Source: Tundrisphaera lichenicola
Lineage (GTDB): Bacteria; Planctomycetota; Planctomycetia; Isosphaerales; Isosphaeraceae
NCBI RefSeq assembly: GCF_051175385.1
Contig: NZ_CP195106.1
Span: forward strand, 5,022,001-5,086,000
Length of the DNA: 64,000 bases
Direction of reading: 5' to 3'
The translations under genes were made by a program, and so were the position numbers. The first letter of the stretch is position 1; each line of letters opens with the position of its first letter. The notes under the pieces are model-generated. The model ran no database searches. It saw only the letters and a program-made list of their open reading frames with translations, and was not told where the DNA came from. Shown here piece after piece: positions 7,051 to 16,158 of the stretch.

Positions 7051-9934
7051 GCCACCGGCGAAGCTCTCGACCATCGGCCGGATCACCGTCCTGGCCGAAG
7101 CCATCGAGCAAGCTCGACGCGCTCGACAACTCGACCTGATCGACCGGGCGGTCGAGTGGCCGGGCTTCCGAAGGGAACTTGCCCGACGATTCGCCTCCTG
7201 GACGGTTGAAGAAAGGGTTCCCTCGTCAACTCCGCCGACCGATGGGTCGGTGGATCGAGAACAATGGGCGATCTTTGGTCATTATCGAGCCATCCTCGAA
7301 AGGATCGAGGCCGAGGATGACGAGGGCTTCGCGGTCTGGGCCTCTCGCTCCCTGTTGAGGAAACGCCCCCCCGAGCTCTCCAGGCCGGGCGAGGTTTACG
7401 TACTCGATCCCAGATCACCGACCAGGGCCGACTGGCGACTGCTCGAATCGCTCCAACTTCGGGCGAAGTCGATGACCGTCACCCTTCCGTATGAGCCCGA
7501 AGATTCACTGACCGAACTCTATGCGGAAATCGCCAGGACTCGTCAACTCTTCCTGGATTGGGGTTTCGTTGAGGAACCCGAGCGTCCCGTCGGGCTATTC
7601 CGTCGGCCACCCGGCATGGATTACATCGAGCGAGAGTTATTCCGGAGCGACGGGTCGACTCGAGCTCCGCTGAATCGAGCAGGTGATCTGAAAATACTCG
7701 GCGGACCCAAAGGGGAGGGACTTGGACTCCTGATCGCCCGAGAGGTGAACAATTGGATCGAGGAGGGCGTCCCGCCGGATGATATACTCGTTCTAGTTCC
7801 GCGACTCGACGAGGATGCCGAACGAATTCGCGAGGCACTGGCGTCGTGGGGGGTGCCCGTCTCGGATCGTGACCAGCGTAAGTTGTCGAACCTTCCGGCG
7901 ATCTCGGCACTTCGGTTAGTCATGCGGCTCCCGATCGAACAATGGGAGACCTCGCTGCTGGTCCGACTGCTCCGGAATGGCCAAATTCGATGGACGGGAG
8001 GTCACCTTGCCTCAACCTTCGGTCCGTTCGAGGCCGCCTCGGCCATCCGAGCGACGAGGGTCTTTCGCGATCACGAGACTCTCCGTAATGCTCTGGCAAG
8101 TGGCCTCGATCGCAAGCCGAAGGACCCTGCGATCCTGGCTGCGCTCGACTCGCTCGAACGGCTTGCCGGCTGGATAAATCCAATTGCGAAACCCGGTCCC
8201 TGGCGACTCCAGATCGGACGGCTCTTTCAGCTGGCGCGAAATCTCGGCCTCGATCTGGTGGAATTGCAACCGCTTCGCGATGCCCTGGAAGATCGGGGCT
8301 GGGTCCTGGATGCACTCGGTCCAAGCATCTCCGAAGAGTCATCGAGCTGGGAAGCCTTCGCGAACCTGGTGGATTTGCTGGTCTCCCACGCCGAAAATCC
8401 TCCAATGCCTGCCCGACCGGGCACGATCCGGATCGTGAACGTGGAGGAGGCGGAGGGCGTTCGGGCCTCCTGCATCATCCTCGCGAATCTGGACGAGCGA
8501 ACCTTCCCTTCGCCGAGATCGATCGACCTCGAAGCCGCGACTGAACCGGAATCAGGTGGATCGTCCCTGGCTTATTCGCGCGAAATGCTCCGGTTCGCCC
8601 GAGTGGCGGGATCGACGGATGATCGTCTCGTGCTCGCTTATCCGATGACGGATCAGAACGGCGAGGCACTCTTACCCTCGGGGTTCCTCGATGACCTGAT
8701 TCGTCGGATGGATGCCACGAGCCGCGACTCGATCCTGGAGAAATACCCCCGGTTCGACCCGGTCCTGGCCGGCCACGAGGATCTAGCTCGTTCCCCTTCC
8801 GACGCACGAGTGCTAGCGATCGCCCGGGCTTGCGCGAATCAAGATCTCGATTCGATCCGACGGATGGCCGGCCAAGCCTCTCATATCGAGGCACTCCAAG
8901 GGACGGCTGATGCCTTCTCCGTAGCAGGTCGCCGCCGCGACGATCGCGAGTTCGGACCCTATGATGGGAGGCTTCGCGATCCGTCTGCCATCGTCCGGAT
9001 CGCCGCCGATTTTGGACCGAACCATGCTTTCAGCCCCAGCCAGCTCGAATCATTCGCCCTCTGCCCGTTCCAGTTCTACCAACGCTATGTCCTGGGCCTG
9101 AAGGTCGTCGATGAACGGCGGGAACTCGACGAAGACTACGCCGGTCGGGGTAGCCATGTGCATGATGTCCTGGAACAAATCCATCAACAGATCGCCGTGG
9201 AAGGCGCCTCCGATCTGATCGAACGACTGGGAGTCCTGATCGAGACCGATATGCGGGTGGAACTGGAGCGGCACGAAGGTGCCGAGGCCGACGTGGCCCA
9301 GGTCCTCCGCGAGATCGGGACCCTTCGAACCAACAAAACGCTCTCCCGCTATCATGGCCAGTTCGTGAACTACTTCGGAAAGCAAGGGGAAAAGGTCGAG
9401 CCCCACCTGTTCGAGGTCCTTTTTGGTCAGCCCGATAATGAACACTCGAAGCCCTATCTGAGATTGGGCCAGGACGGAGACGAGGTTTTGCTCCAGGGTA
9501 AAATCGATCGGATCGACCGAGTCGAGAAGGATGGCAAGCTGCTTTTCCGAGTGATCGACTACAAGACGGGATCCTCTCCATCCGGCAAGGACGTCAAGTC
9601 GGGCCTGGCTTCTCAATTGACGCTCTATGCGCTCGCGGTCGAACAGTTGATCTTCCCTTCGGGGGATCAGCAGTTAATCGATGTCGGCTATTGGAGTCTC
9701 CCCAAGAACGGCTACAAGAGCGTGAAGCTGGGCGATTGGATCTCTCACCGGGATGAATTGAGAAAATTCGTGGTCGCACTGGTCCGACAGCTCCGTGGAG
9801 GAGTTTTCCCGATCGACTCGCGGAAGAAAGATTGCCAGGAGTCGTGCGACTTCCGATCGACCTGCCGAGTGGTCGAGGTCCGGAACTCCGGCAAGTCCTG
9901 GGACGAGCGTCCGGAACTGGGGGGCGACGAATGA
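6827..9934 (+). CDS. addB: AddB-like nuclease subunit of a RecBCD/AddAB-type complex
   Basis: The 1035-residue protein has the AddB architecture: a helicase-like N-terminal region and a C-terminal PD-(D/E)XK nuclease wrapped around an iron-sulfur cluster. Nuclease residues are intact: GRGSHVHDVLEQIHQQ, GKIDRID, VIDYKTG and SQLTLYALA. Cluster cysteines are in LCPFQFYQRYVLG and KKDCQESCDFRSTCR. The N-terminal position where AddB proteins usually have a Walker A loop reads KGPYGAALRDRAIEW, with no GKT/S, followed by the expected GLWLVPTSMARDQ strand. So this subunit probably has no ATPase. Start ATG 6827 has GGGGAAG about 8 bp upstream and is needed to keep the conserved N-terminus; it overlaps uppP by 224 bp. 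Its stop overlaps the addA start as ATGA. Confidence 0.88.
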   Translation: MSGPRQLWKGPYGAALRDRAIEWSTTEAPGLWLVPTSMARDQVILKLARRSGSVKPHRVWCWEDAWKVVASSHARPPAKLSTIGRITVLAEAIEQARRARQLDLIDRAVEWPGFRRELARRFASWTVEERVPSSTPPTDGSVDREQWAIFGHYRAILERIEAEDDEGFAVWASRSLLRKRPPELSRPGEVYVLDPRSPTRADWRLLESLQLRAKSMTVTLPYEPEDSLTELYAEIARTRQLFLDWGFVEEPERPVGLFRRPPGMDYIERELFRSDGSTRAPLNRAGDLKILGGPKGEGLGLLIAREVNNWIEEGVPPDDILVLVPRLDEDAERIREALASWGVPVSDRDQRKLSNLPAISALRLVMRLPIEQWETSLLVRLLRNGQIRWTGGHLASTFGPFEAASAIRATRVFRDHETLRNALASGLDRKPKDPAILAALDSLERLAGWINPIAKPGPWRLQIGRLFQLARNLGLDLVELQPLRDALEDRGWVLDALGPSISEESSSWEAFANLVDLLVSHAENPPMPARPGTIRIVNVEEAEGVRASCIILANLDERTFPSPRSIDLEAATEPESGGSSLAYSREMLRFARVAGSTDDRLVLAYPMTDQNGEALLPSGFLDDLIRRMDATSRDSILEKYPRFDPVLAGHEDLARSPSDARVLAIARACANQDLDSIRRMAGQASHIEALQGTADAFSVAGRRRDDREFGPYDGRLRDPSAIVRIAADFGPNHAFSPSQLESFALCPFQFYQRYVLGLKVVDERRELDEDYAGRGSHVHDVLEQIHQQIAVEGASDLIERLGVLIETDMRVELERHEGAEADVAQVLREIGTLRTNKTLSRYHGQFVNYFGKQGEKVEPHLFEVLFGQPDNEHSKPYLRLGQDGDEVLLQGKIDRIDRVEKDGKLLFRVIDYKTGSSPSGKDVKSGLASQLTLYALAVEQLIFPSGDQQLIDVGYWSLPKNGYKSVKLGDWISHRDELRKFVVALVRQLRGGVFPIDSRKKDCQESCDFRSTCRVVEVRNSGKSWDERPELGGDE

Positions 9935-12900
9935 TGGTGCCGTCCCGTGCCCGATTGACGGATGAGCAACGCCGGGCCCTGGCCGTTCGCGAATCCAGCG
10001 TCGCCCTTGGCGCGGGGGCTGGGTGCGGTAAGACCACGGTACTATCCGAGCGGTTTCTTCAGGCGATCGATGCGCAAGAGTCGCGGTCGATTGGCCGGAT
10101 CGTCGCCCTGACCTTCACGAACAAGGCGGCTCGTGAGCTTCGCGAGCGGATCCGGAAAGAGAGCCGGGTACGGCTCGAGACCGGGGGAGACCCGGCACGA
10201 TGGCAACCCATTATCCGGGGCCTGGTCGCGGCTCGGATCGAGACGTTTCACTCCTTCTGCGGGAAAGTCCTACGCCAGCACTCGATTGAGGCGGGCGTCG
10301 ATCCCGGCTTTTCCGTCCTGGACGAGTCGATCGCGCTGGCGATCCGGGACGAAGCCCTGGCCAGTTCGCTCCGCGAGCGGCTGTCCGAACGAGATCCGGA
10401 TCTGATCGAACTTGCCGTCGAGTTTGGCCTAGGGATGGTCCGTCGATCAATCGACGACCTCCTGGGCAATCGCTCGGCCGGGGACATCCGCGATTGGGTC
10501 GACAAGTCGCCTCGGGAACTCGTGGATCTCTGGCACAGCAGATGGATCGGCGAGGTCCGTCCCCAACTGATCACCAGTTTCATCGAGACGAATCGCCCTC
10601 ATCTCGATTTCATCTCCTCCATCGAATTCGACAATGCGAAGATTCGGGAACGTGCCGCCCATCTGATCGACGCCTTCGCTCGGTTTGAGGCTTCACCCGC
10701 CCCAGAGTCGATCCTGGGAGAGATCAGCGGGATGGCAAGGGTCCAGGATCTCCCTCGCAAAGGATCCTGGCCGTCGGAGGAGATTTACGAGGCGATCAAG
10801 GGCCGTTATAGCGAAATCCGGAAACAGGCCGATAATCTCCTGGAAAACCTCGCCTGGGACGAGCATACGTCGTTTCTCGCGGCAGCTCAGGGGCTCCATT
10901 TCGCCCGACTGGCACTGCATGCGCGACAGAAATACGAAGAGGCCAAACGTTCGCGAGGGGGAATCGACAATGATGACCTCCTGCTGTTGACCCGCGATCT
11001 CCTCGTCAACGGCCCCAGTTCGGTACGCCTATCACTGTCCGAATCCTTCGACCTAATCCTCGTCGACGAGTTTCAGGACACCGACCCGGTCCAGTCTGAG
11101 ATCCTGGAGATCCTGGCTGGGCCCGGGATCAAGGACGGAAGGTTGTTCCTCGTCGGGGACTTCAAGCAGTCGATCTATCGATTCCGAGGGGCCAGGCCCG
11201 AGCTATTTCGCGACTTTCGCGAGCGGTTTCCGGCGGATGGACGTCTCAACCTGACTGAGAATTTTCGGAGCGTCCCGGCCATCCTCGACTTCGTGAACGC
11301 GTTGTTTGCTGAGAGCTTCCCCGAGGTCGGCGAAGCCCTCCGTGCCGGCGGAGACGCAACTTCCGACCCTGATGATTGGCCGGCTGTTGCTATGATCTGG
11401 GGACAGACTTCCGACGATCACCCGACACCGGAGAAGCTGGATGCCGATCAACGTCGGAAGGAGGAGGCTCGGCGGATCGCCCGTTACGTCGGGGCGAGAC
11501 TTCGTGAGGGTTGGATCATCCGGGATAAGGTAAGTCATCAGCGAAGAACAGCAACCCAGGGGGATGTCACCTTCCTGTTCCGATCGCTCTCCGATGCCGC
11601 GGCTTACGAGTCGGCCCTGGTTGCCGAAGGACTGGATTATCACGTTGTGGGTGGTTCGGGATTCTTCGCTCAGCAAGAAGTTTTGGACGTGATCAACGTC
11701 CTGACCGCGATCGAGGACCCACTCGATTCGGTCTCGATGGTCGGGGCCTTGAGGAGCCCGTTCTTCTCGATCAGCGACGATGCTCTCTACTGGATCGCCA
11801 CCGAAGTCCTGGGCTCTCCCTACATTGGATTAGAACGGGCCAGCGGATCCTGGCTCGATCGGCTTCACGAGGCCGATCGCCCCCGAGTCGTCCGGGCCCG
11901 CCGCCAACTGGCCGAATGGCGAGCGGATAAGGATCGGCTCCCGATTGCCGTTTTGGTCGACCGGATCCTCCACGAGTCGGGATACGAGGCGGCCTTGATT
12001 GGGGAGTTCCTGGGCGATCGGAAGCGGGCCAATGCCCGGAAACTCGTCCGAATGGCTCGCCGATTCGACGAGTCGGGGGGCTTCACTCTAGCAGACTTCG
12101 TCCAGCGCCTTCGGGCGGACCTCCGCGAAGCGACCAAGGAGACTCAGGCTGCCACCACCGACGAGCAGGGGCAGGTCATCCGCTTGATGTCGATCCATCA
12201 GTCCAAAGGGCTGGAATTCCCGATCGTCGTCGTGCCCGACCTCGATCGAAAGCGACCCGGAGAATTGAAGCGGGTGGCCTTCGATGCCAAGCTTGGCCCG
12301 GTGGTCAATCCGGTCGTTGATTCCTCCCCGGTCGCGGAAGGGGAAGTGGCCGAGGCGGGAAACAGCCTGGGCTGGACCGTCTATCGTCATCAGGAACGGA
12401 CCGAAGACGAAGCCGAGGCCCTTCGATTGTTGTATGTCGCCACGACCCGCGCCCGAGATAGCCTGATCCTCTCCTCGGCATCCGATCCCGACCAGGCTCC
12501 AACGTCGCCGGCGATGAAATTGCTCGACCGGCGATTTGATCGAAGGTCTGGACTGATTCGTCAGCCCTTGCCCGAGGGTTTCCGAGAGCCCCGGATCGAG
12601 ATCGTCGATCATCGAGAACGGGAGGGGACCGGAAAATCCGGTAACTTCCGATCACGCCCCCGCCTGCTCGACGTGGCCCGCGCGATCCGCGAAGGCTCCG
12701 AGCATCCCCAGACTTCGAGTAGGAAACCGAGGCCCGATCCAGTTCTGGTAGACCTTGATCCGTCCCTGGGCCTACCCTCGACGGCAGGCCGACTGGATCG
12801 GCTGATACGCTCGATTCTTGCCGATTCTCGGGCCTTCGAGTCCGGACAATTGACCAGATCTGCCGACCGCTCCGCGAGACTTCAGGATCCGGTCTCTCCA

Positions 12901-13326
12901 TCGAGCCTGGTGGCCGAGGCAGTCAAACGAATCGGGGCCTGGATGACCACCCCACTCGCGAGCGGGATCGCACCAGCGACCGAGGTGCATCGTTCATTCC
13001 GCTGGATGATGGGAGAAATCCCGGGAGGCGGGACGACCATCTTCCAGGGTCGGGCGGATTTCATCTATCGAGAGCCATCGGGAGGCATGGCACTCGTGAT
13101 TCTGAGCGATCCTCTGGCCGATGAACCAACCGAGAGGTTGAGGCTGATGCTCTCGGTCCTCGCGGCGACTCGTGCAAATCTCGGCACGATTCGCCGAGCC
13201 TGGCGATCCGGTCTCGGTACTGTTAGCTTGCTCGAGAATTACGATCAGTTCGATGAGGCGCTGATCGAGGAATCGGTTCGGCGGTGGCTTCACGATCGGA
13301 TTAACGAACCTGCAGATCGGGAGTGA
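9931..13326 (+). CDS. addA: AddA-like UvrD/RecB-family helicase with degraded nuclease domain
   Basis: This is the motor subunit of the double-strand-break processing complex. Superfamily 1A motifs are complete: Walker A GAGAGCGKTTVLSERF, motif Ia ALTFTNKAARELRERI, Walker B LILVDEFQDTDPVQ, motif III FLVGDFKQSIYRFRGA, motif V VIRLMSIHQSKGLEFPIVVV and motif VI LRLLYVATTRARDSL. The C-terminal segment aligns in order with the AddA nuclease: FQGRADFIY keeps the first acidic residue, but the usual LDYKTD is replaced by ILSDPLAD and the downstream QxxxY is missing, so nuclease activity is probably lost. ATG 9931 (ATGATGG) is chosen because it forms the ATGA overlap with addB; the open frame extends 33 codons further upstream. 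It overlaps the convergent next gene by 26 bp. About 1131 residues. Confidence 0.9.
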   Translation: MMVPSRARLTDEQRRALAVRESSVALGAGAGCGKTTVLSERFLQAIDAQESRSIGRIVALTFTNKAARELRERIRKESRVRLETGGDPARWQPIIRGLVAARIETFHSFCGKVLRQHSIEAGVDPGFSVLDESIALAIRDEALASSLRERLSERDPDLIELAVEFGLGMVRRSIDDLLGNRSAGDIRDWVDKSPRELVDLWHSRWIGEVRPQLITSFIETNRPHLDFISSIEFDNAKIRERAAHLIDAFARFEASPAPESILGEISGMARVQDLPRKGSWPSEEIYEAIKGRYSEIRKQADNLLENLAWDEHTSFLAAAQGLHFARLALHARQKYEEAKRSRGGIDNDDLLLLTRDLLVNGPSSVRLSLSESFDLILVDEFQDTDPVQSEILEILAGPGIKDGRLFLVGDFKQSIYRFRGARPELFRDFRERFPADGRLNLTENFRSVPAILDFVNALFAESFPEVGEALRAGGDATSDPDDWPAVAMIWGQTSDDHPTPEKLDADQRRKEEARRIARYVGARLREGWIIRDKVSHQRRTATQGDVTFLFRSLSDAAAYESALVAEGLDYHVVGGSGFFAQQEVLDVINVLTAIEDPLDSVSMVGALRSPFFSISDDALYWIATEVLGSPYIGLERASGSWLDRLHEADRPRVVRARRQLAEWRADKDRLPIAVLVDRILHESGYEAALIGEFLGDRKRANARKLVRMARRFDESGGFTLADFVQRLRADLREATKETQAATTDEQGQVIRLMSIHQSKGLEFPIVVVPDLDRKRPGELKRVAFDAKLGPVVNPVVDSSPVAEGEVAEAGNSLGWTVYRHQERTEDEAEALRLLYVATTRARDSLILSSASDPDQAPTSPAMKLLDRRFDRRSGLIRQPLPEGFREPRIEIVDHREREGTGKSGNFRSRPRLLDVARAIREGSEHPQTSSRKPRPDPVLVDLDPSLGLPSTAGRLDRLIRSILADSRAFESGQLTRSADRSARLQDPVSPSSLVAEAVKRIGAWMTTPLASGIAPATEVHRSFRWMMGEIPGGGTTIFQGRADFIYREPSGGMALVILSDPLADEPTERLRLMLSVLAATRANLGTIRRAWRSGLGTVSLLENYDQFDEALIEESVRRWLHDRINEPADRE

Positions 13327-15058
13327 CTTCGGCCGAATCGGGTGATTCGAGGGTCGCGGTCCTCGCCGATTCCTGATTCCGGGCGAAGACCAACCATCGG
13401 CGTTGGAGTTCGGCATACCCGTCGATGGCGTAGACCTTGCGGAGTTCGGCCTCGAAACCATTCTTTTGCGAGCCCTGGAGGAACTGAATCATCTGGGCGG
13501 GGGTCCCCAACTCGACCAGAAATCGCGTCAAGGAGACGCTCTGGGCATAGTAGAGGGCCCAGTATCGCTCGTCGGGATAGTCCATCCCCATGAGAGTGTC
13601 GACGGCGAAGAGCCGATTTTCGGCCAGCGGTTGAATCAGGTCGGCGGCACGCCGATCCTGCTCGGTTCGCGGCTCGGACAGGACGGCCAGGCCTTCGTCG
13701 GCCCACCGAGGGATTTGCTCGGAAGGAAAGATGTCGGCAAGGATGACGTGGGTAATCTCGTGAGGAAGGACGGCTCGAACCATCGACGGATGATCCGCCC
13801 TGAGACTGATCCTTCGGGAGATGATCCGACCAGAATTCATTCCCATCGTAGAAAATCCGGGCGAATCCTCGGGCTGGCCGGTCGCCTGGGCGTAAAGCTT
13901 CGCGCTGGGATACAGGTAAACTTCGCAGAGTGGGAGCCAGGGATTGATGGCCAGAGCGTTGGTCCAGTGCTTCGTCTGCTCCAGCCGGGCACTTTCGGCC
14001 GCCTGAGCGACTCGTTCGGCCAGGGCTGGATCGGAGTGATAGATCCTGAAATTCTCGGTCTCGCGAGTCTGCCAGCGACCCATGGTGGGAACGCTTCGGG
14101 AAGCGACAGGCTTGGTATTCGAGGCGGCCGTGGCTGAAGAAGGGATCGAGGCGGGCCGAACGGGCCTATCGATCGCGGCGGGTTCTTCGGGAGAGGAGGC
14201 ACGAACGACGGTCTTACCCTTCATCGTCTGCTTACGTCCGGCCAATCGTTCAGACGCTCGGTTTCGGAGGTATTCGGCCACCCAGTTGTTCGGCTTTATG
14301 GCACGGATCTGAGCGATCTCTGCGTCGATCTCGGCCCACTCGGCTTCGGTCCGAGGATGCGCATTGATTCGATCGACAATGACGGCGGATCGGCTGTAGG
14401 CCCAATGTTCCAGCCGTTCGGACGGCAAACGCTTATTGCGAGCCAGTTCCCCGTAGATTCGCCCAGCCTCGGCATAATTCTTGGCCTGGAATGCAAAATC
14501 CCCTGCGGAGAGATCCAGGATCGAGGCCGGTGCCGGCGTATCGACGGGCATCGGTAGGGGTTTCGTGGGCTCGACCTGGGGCTCGCTTTCTGCCGGAACG
14601 ATCGCGGGCGGGGCAATCCTTGGAGATTCCGCGGCGGATTCGATGACTGGATCGGGTTCCACTGCGTCGGGAATTCTCGGGGTAGGTTGTTCGGGGAGTC
14701 TCGCCGGACTTGGCGAGGAGAGCGGTTCGGGCTCGACCGCAGGCTTTACGGAGGTCTTCGACCTGCGATTCAGGATCTTCAGATCTTCCCGATAGATCTC
14801 AGCCTCCCGGGTTCGGCCAGCCGCCTGAGCTTGAGTCGCGGCCATTTCATAGGCCTTTTGGAGGAGGTCCATCACCCCCTCGCGAGTCGGGTCGGCCTTG
14901 AGGAGAACTCCTTCCAACAGGCCGATCGCCTTCGTGGCTTCGTTGCGGGCGAGACACTGCCTGGCTTCGTCCGTGGCATCGGACGAAAGGCCAAGGGTTG
15001 GTCGAGCCAGTCCGAGGGTAGCCACGACCAGGAGGGTCGCGATCTTGTGGCCGTGCAT
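13301..15058 (-). CDS. Secreted peptidase-MA-like zinc metalloprotein with TPR-like N-terminus
   Basis: From ATG 15058 the protein has a signal peptide (MHGHKIATLLVVATLGLARP), then a helical repeat region, a Pro/Glu/Ala-rich linker (about residues 105-185), another helical repeat block, and a C-terminal domain with LPHEITHVILADIF (HExxH zinc site) and RWADEGLAVLSEP (downstream glutamate). This arrangement is that of gluzincin families annotated as peptidase MA-like. The segment MGRWQTRETENFRIYHSDPA is the usual entry to that domain. It is exported, but whether it is an active protease is unknown. The open frame extends 64 codons further upstream, but those lack a signal peptide. It is convergent with addA and overlaps it by 26 bp. 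Confidence 0.75.
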   Translation of the reverse strand: MHGHKIATLLVVATLGLARPTLGLSSDATDEARQCLARNEATKAIGLLEGVLLKADPTREGVMDLLQKAYEMAATQAQAAGRTREAEIYREDLKILNRRSKTSVKPAVEPEPLSSPSPARLPEQPTPRIPDAVEPDPVIESAAESPRIAPPAIVPAESEPQVEPTKPLPMPVDTPAPASILDLSAGDFAFQAKNYAEAGRIYGELARNKRLPSERLEHWAYSRSAVIVDRINAHPRTEAEWAEIDAEIAQIRAIKPNNWVAEYLRNRASERLAGRKQTMKGKTVVRASSPEEPAAIDRPVRPASIPSSATAASNTKPVASRSVPTMGRWQTRETENFRIYHSDPALAERVAQAAESARLEQTKHWTNALAINPWLPLCEVYLYPSAKLYAQATGQPEDSPGFSTMGMNSGRIISRRISLRADHPSMVRAVLPHEITHVILADIFPSEQIPRWADEGLAVLSEPRTEQDRRAADLIQPLAENRLFAVDTLMGMDYPDERYWALYYAQSVSLTRFLVELGTPAQMIQFLQGSQKNGFEAELRKVYAIDGYAELQRRWLVFARNQESARTATLESPDSAEVTPDLQVR

Positions 15059-15543
15059 GACGATCCGTGTCCTGCGTAGCGGTCGGAATCGAGTTCGTCG
15101 AAGGCGGTGAAACAAGAGTGCCGTACTAGAGTCGTCGGCATTCTCGGCCACGGCCCATCGAGAGGTCGATCCGGCCTCGTCCCCGAAGGTCGTCCATGAG
15201 GAGGGAGCCGTCGCAAGACCTTGACCCAACCCGTCCTGGGTGGTGTGCAAGAGCTTGTCTCGATTGATTGGTCAGGAGACGGCGGCGGGAGTATCGTCGA
15301 GGTGGTCCGACCGGTCAACCCCGATCCCGGTGGGAGTGATTTTCGATTATTATCGTCGAGTCGAAGGCGCAATCTTGAGGCTTTCCAGACCGACATGGCG
15401 GCTCGATTCATGAACAAGCCAGGTCCGGCGGTTTGTCGACATCGGTCCAAGGTGAAGCACAGGGTGAAATTTGCTATTATGGCAAGGAAATAGGCTCGGC
15501 CAGGGATCCCTGAAAGACGTCGAAGTTTGGAAAGGTCGGGACC
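15059..15543. other. Intergenic region between divergent genes, 485 bp
   Basis: This stretch separates the minus-strand peptidase-like gene from plus-strand rsmD and must hold both promoters. Frames through it on the minus strand are continuations of the upstream-extended peptidase frame without conserved sequence. I see no RNA gene or clear repeat in it. Confidence 0.5.
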
Positions 15544-16158
15544 ATGAGGATCATCGCCGGCGAGCGTCGCGGCCATAAATTCGACGGCCCGAGCGATCGG
15601 GCAACCCGCCCGACCAGTGACATGGTCCGCGAAGCGATCTTCAATATTCTCGGCGAGTCCGTCGAGGAAATGCTGGTGATCGACCTCTTCGCCGGGACCG
15701 GAGCCCTCGGTCTGGAGGCCTTGAGCCGAGGGGCGGCGCGGGCCGTGTTCATCGAACGGAATCGCGAGAATCAAGCCCTGATTCGTCGAAATATCGCCAC
15801 TCTCCGATATGAAGACAGGGCCAGGGTTGTCATGGCCGATGCTTATCGATGGGGCAAATCGTTCGTGGCCGACGACGCGGAGCCCGTCCTCGTGTTCATC
15901 GATCCCCCTTACGCCGACTACCAGGACCATCCCGAACGTGTGACTCGGCTCCTCCAGGGCCTGTCCTCATCGCTCCCGGTCGGTTCGATCATCGCATCCG
16001 AGTCGAGCCGAAAGCTCGACGATGAGATCCTTCCCGATCGGGACGACTGGGATATCCGGCGCTATGGGGGGACGCAAATCGCGATCCGGACGATCGAAGC
16101 CGCCGAGCATTCCGAACAGTGTCCGACCGTCGAAGGGCCGCCTGATGTCCATGACTGA
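15544..16158 (+). CDS. rsmD: 16S rRNA (guanine-966-N2)-methyltransferase RsmD
   Basis: The 204-residue protein is a class I SAM-dependent methyltransferase that modifies G966 of 16S rRNA. It starts MRIIAGERRGHKFDGP, the family's typical opening, followed by TRPTSDMVREAIFNIL, the SAM-binding loop VIDLFAGTGALGLEALSRGA, and the catalytic motif VFIDPPYADY. The length is normal. Its stop lies inside the start of the CCA-adding enzyme gene (14-bp overlap), so the two are probably translated together. Confidence 0.93.
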   Translation: MRIIAGERRGHKFDGPSDRATRPTSDMVREAIFNILGESVEEMLVIDLFAGTGALGLEALSRGAARAVFIERNRENQALIRRNIATLRYEDRARVVMADAYRWGKSFVADDAEPVLVFIDPPYADYQDHPERVTRLLQGLSSSLPVGSIIASESSRKLDDEILPDRDDWDIRRYGGTQIAIRTIEAAEHSEQCPTVEGPPDVHD

